Below, in pieces: positions 33,018-33,594 of a stretch of 33,594 nucleotides of DNA. Origin of the DNA: Lautropia sp. (lineage in GTDB: Bacteria > Pseudomonadota > Gammaproteobacteria > Burkholderiales > Burkholderiaceae_E). Positions within the stretch are counted from its first letter, which is position 1. Each line of letters opens with the position of its first letter. A program made the translations under genes and the position numbers. Where the stretch lies: contig JAUNKF010000013.1 of assembly GCA_030532895.1 (NCBI GenBank), positions 1-33,594 of the forward strand, read 5' to 3'. Under the pieces are notes generated by a model that saw nothing but the letters and a program-made list of their open reading frames with translations, was not told the DNA's origin and searched no databases.

Positions 33018-33594
33018 TTAGAGCGTGGTCTGTTCCCAGGGGGACAGCGAGGAACCCAACAGCCCATCCAGGCTGTTGACCGGTGCCACCGGTGCCGGGG
33101 TGGGCGCTGGGGGTGGCTGCACCACCGGATTTGCATCGCCGTCGCTACTGCTCAGCAGCTCATGCCACGACAGACTCTTCAGCGAACGGGTCGTGGTGGT
33201 GGCAGGTGCTGCAGCAGGCGGCGGTGGCGTGCCGGTGACCGGCGTCGTGGGCGTTGCCGGGGTGGTGGGCGTCTCACTGCCTGCCGTCCCTGGATCCGTT
33301 GCCGACGGTGCCGAAGCGGGTGTGCCAGGTGTGGCGGGAGCGGGCGTGGCGCCAGGGGCGTCTGCGCCTGCTTCCGGGGCCGTGGTGGCTGGCGGTGCCG
33401 TCGTCGGTGCATCCGCGCCTGCAGGCGCAGGCACCGTCGGTGCCGTCGTTGTGCCGGCAGGTGTCTCGGTCGGCGCTGTCGTCGTCTCGCCAGCGCCTGT
33501 GGTTGCCCCGGCACCTGCGCCAGCACCCGCACCCGCACCCGCACCTGCACCTGCACCAGGGTGATCGTCGAAGCGATCCGATGGCGTGTCCAAA
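33018..33594 (-). CDS. C-terminal part of a Pro/Ala/Thr-rich repeat protein (runs off the window)
   Basis: The frame is open to the window edge and ends in TAA at 33018, so only the C-terminal 191 or so residues are visible and the start lies outside. The sequence is low complexity: an Ala-Gly dipeptide run, then Thr/Pro/Ala-rich stretches, then a more ordinary tail with SWHELLSS near the middle and LDGLLGSSLSPWEQTTL at the very end, each with a conserved-looking LL pair. No domain is recognised. It may be a surface-exposed or linker region of an envelope protein. Composition bias makes false reading frames likely here, but the terminator placement and the non-repetitive C-terminal tail favour a real gene. 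Confidence 0.5.
   Translation of the reverse strand, partial: LDTPSDRFDDHPGAGAGAGAGAGAGAGAGATTGAGETTTAPTETPAGTTTAPTVPAPAGADAPTTAPPATTAPEAGADAPGATPAPATPGTPASAPSATDPGTAGSETPTTPATPTTPVTGTPPPPAAAPATTTTRSLKSLSWHELLSSSDGDANPVVQPPPAPTPAPVAPVNSLDGLLGSSLSPWEQTTL
33511..33558. repeat. Hexanucleotide tandem repeat inside the Pro/Ala/Thr-rich gene
   Basis: Eight consecutive hexamers close to GCACCC/GCACCT (plus strand) encode an Ala-Gly dipeptide run on the minus strand. Hexamers change length without shifting the frame, so copy number could vary between strains. Confidence 0.75.

Noticed and set aside
33179-33564. Open frames on both strands in the repeat region at the window end
   Set aside because: The repeat composition opens several frames. 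Only the minus frame ending at 33018 has a non-repetitive C-terminal tail and a terminator behind it.

Overview
The window looks like a chromosomal segment of a G+C-rich betaproteobacterium, most likely Burkholderiales. This is inferred from the gene complement and order: an SlmA-type nucleoid-occlusion regulator; moeB-ctpA-gpmA next to rhodanese-grxC-secB-gpsA; and heme A/heme O synthases followed by a Sco copper chaperone, the tail of an aa3 oxidase locus. No rRNA, tRNA, insertion sequence, phage gene or CRISPR array was seen.

Region 1 (about 1-16.95 kb) is an envelope-polysaccharide locus. slmA carries an unusual N-terminal extension of about 160 residues. It is followed by an exported beta-propeller protein and a PHP-type (CpsB/YwqE-like) phosphotyrosine phosphatase. 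Six overlapping or closely spaced genes then run on the minus strand: a flippase (Wzx-like), an O-antigen polymerase/ligase-like protein, a WecG/TagA glycosyltransferase, UDP-GlcNAc 2-epimerase (WecB) and two alpha/beta hydrolases. A 535-bp divergent control region with three GGCAAAGT direct repeats separates them from a plus-strand group: WecA-type initiating transferase, a GT4 glycosyltransferase, a fused Wzc-type co-polymerase/tyrosine kinase and a second PHP phosphatase. Together they suggest a Wzx/Wzy-dependent polymer started by HexNAc-1-P on undecaprenyl phosphate, extended with ManNAc and at least one more sugar, and controlled by a kinase with two candidate phosphatases. No outer-membrane exporter (Wza) and no exosortase is in the window.

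Region 2 (17.1-25.5 kb) is housekeeping: MoeB/ThiF, a periplasmic S41 protease (CtpA) and phosphoglycerate mutase on minus; then rhodanese, glutaredoxin, SecB, an SH3-domain protein and GpsA on plus; then TrmL and ComF on minus. MoeB and ComF both carry extra low-complexity inserts.

Region 3 (25.8-29.9 kb) is a tightly packed plus-strand group: a BioC-like methyltransferase, a two-TM protein, CtaA (Cox15), CtaB and a Sco lipoprotein, mostly with overlapping stop/start codons.

Region 4 (30.1-33.6 kb) holds an uncharacterised envelope pair: a membrane-anchored coiled-coil protein with a helix-hairpin-helix region, and a single-TM protein with a BON-like region and an OmpA-type peptidoglycan-binding domain. 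A strong bidirectional terminator follows. The window ends inside a converging gene for a Pro/Ala/Thr-rich protein encoded partly by hexanucleotide repeats.
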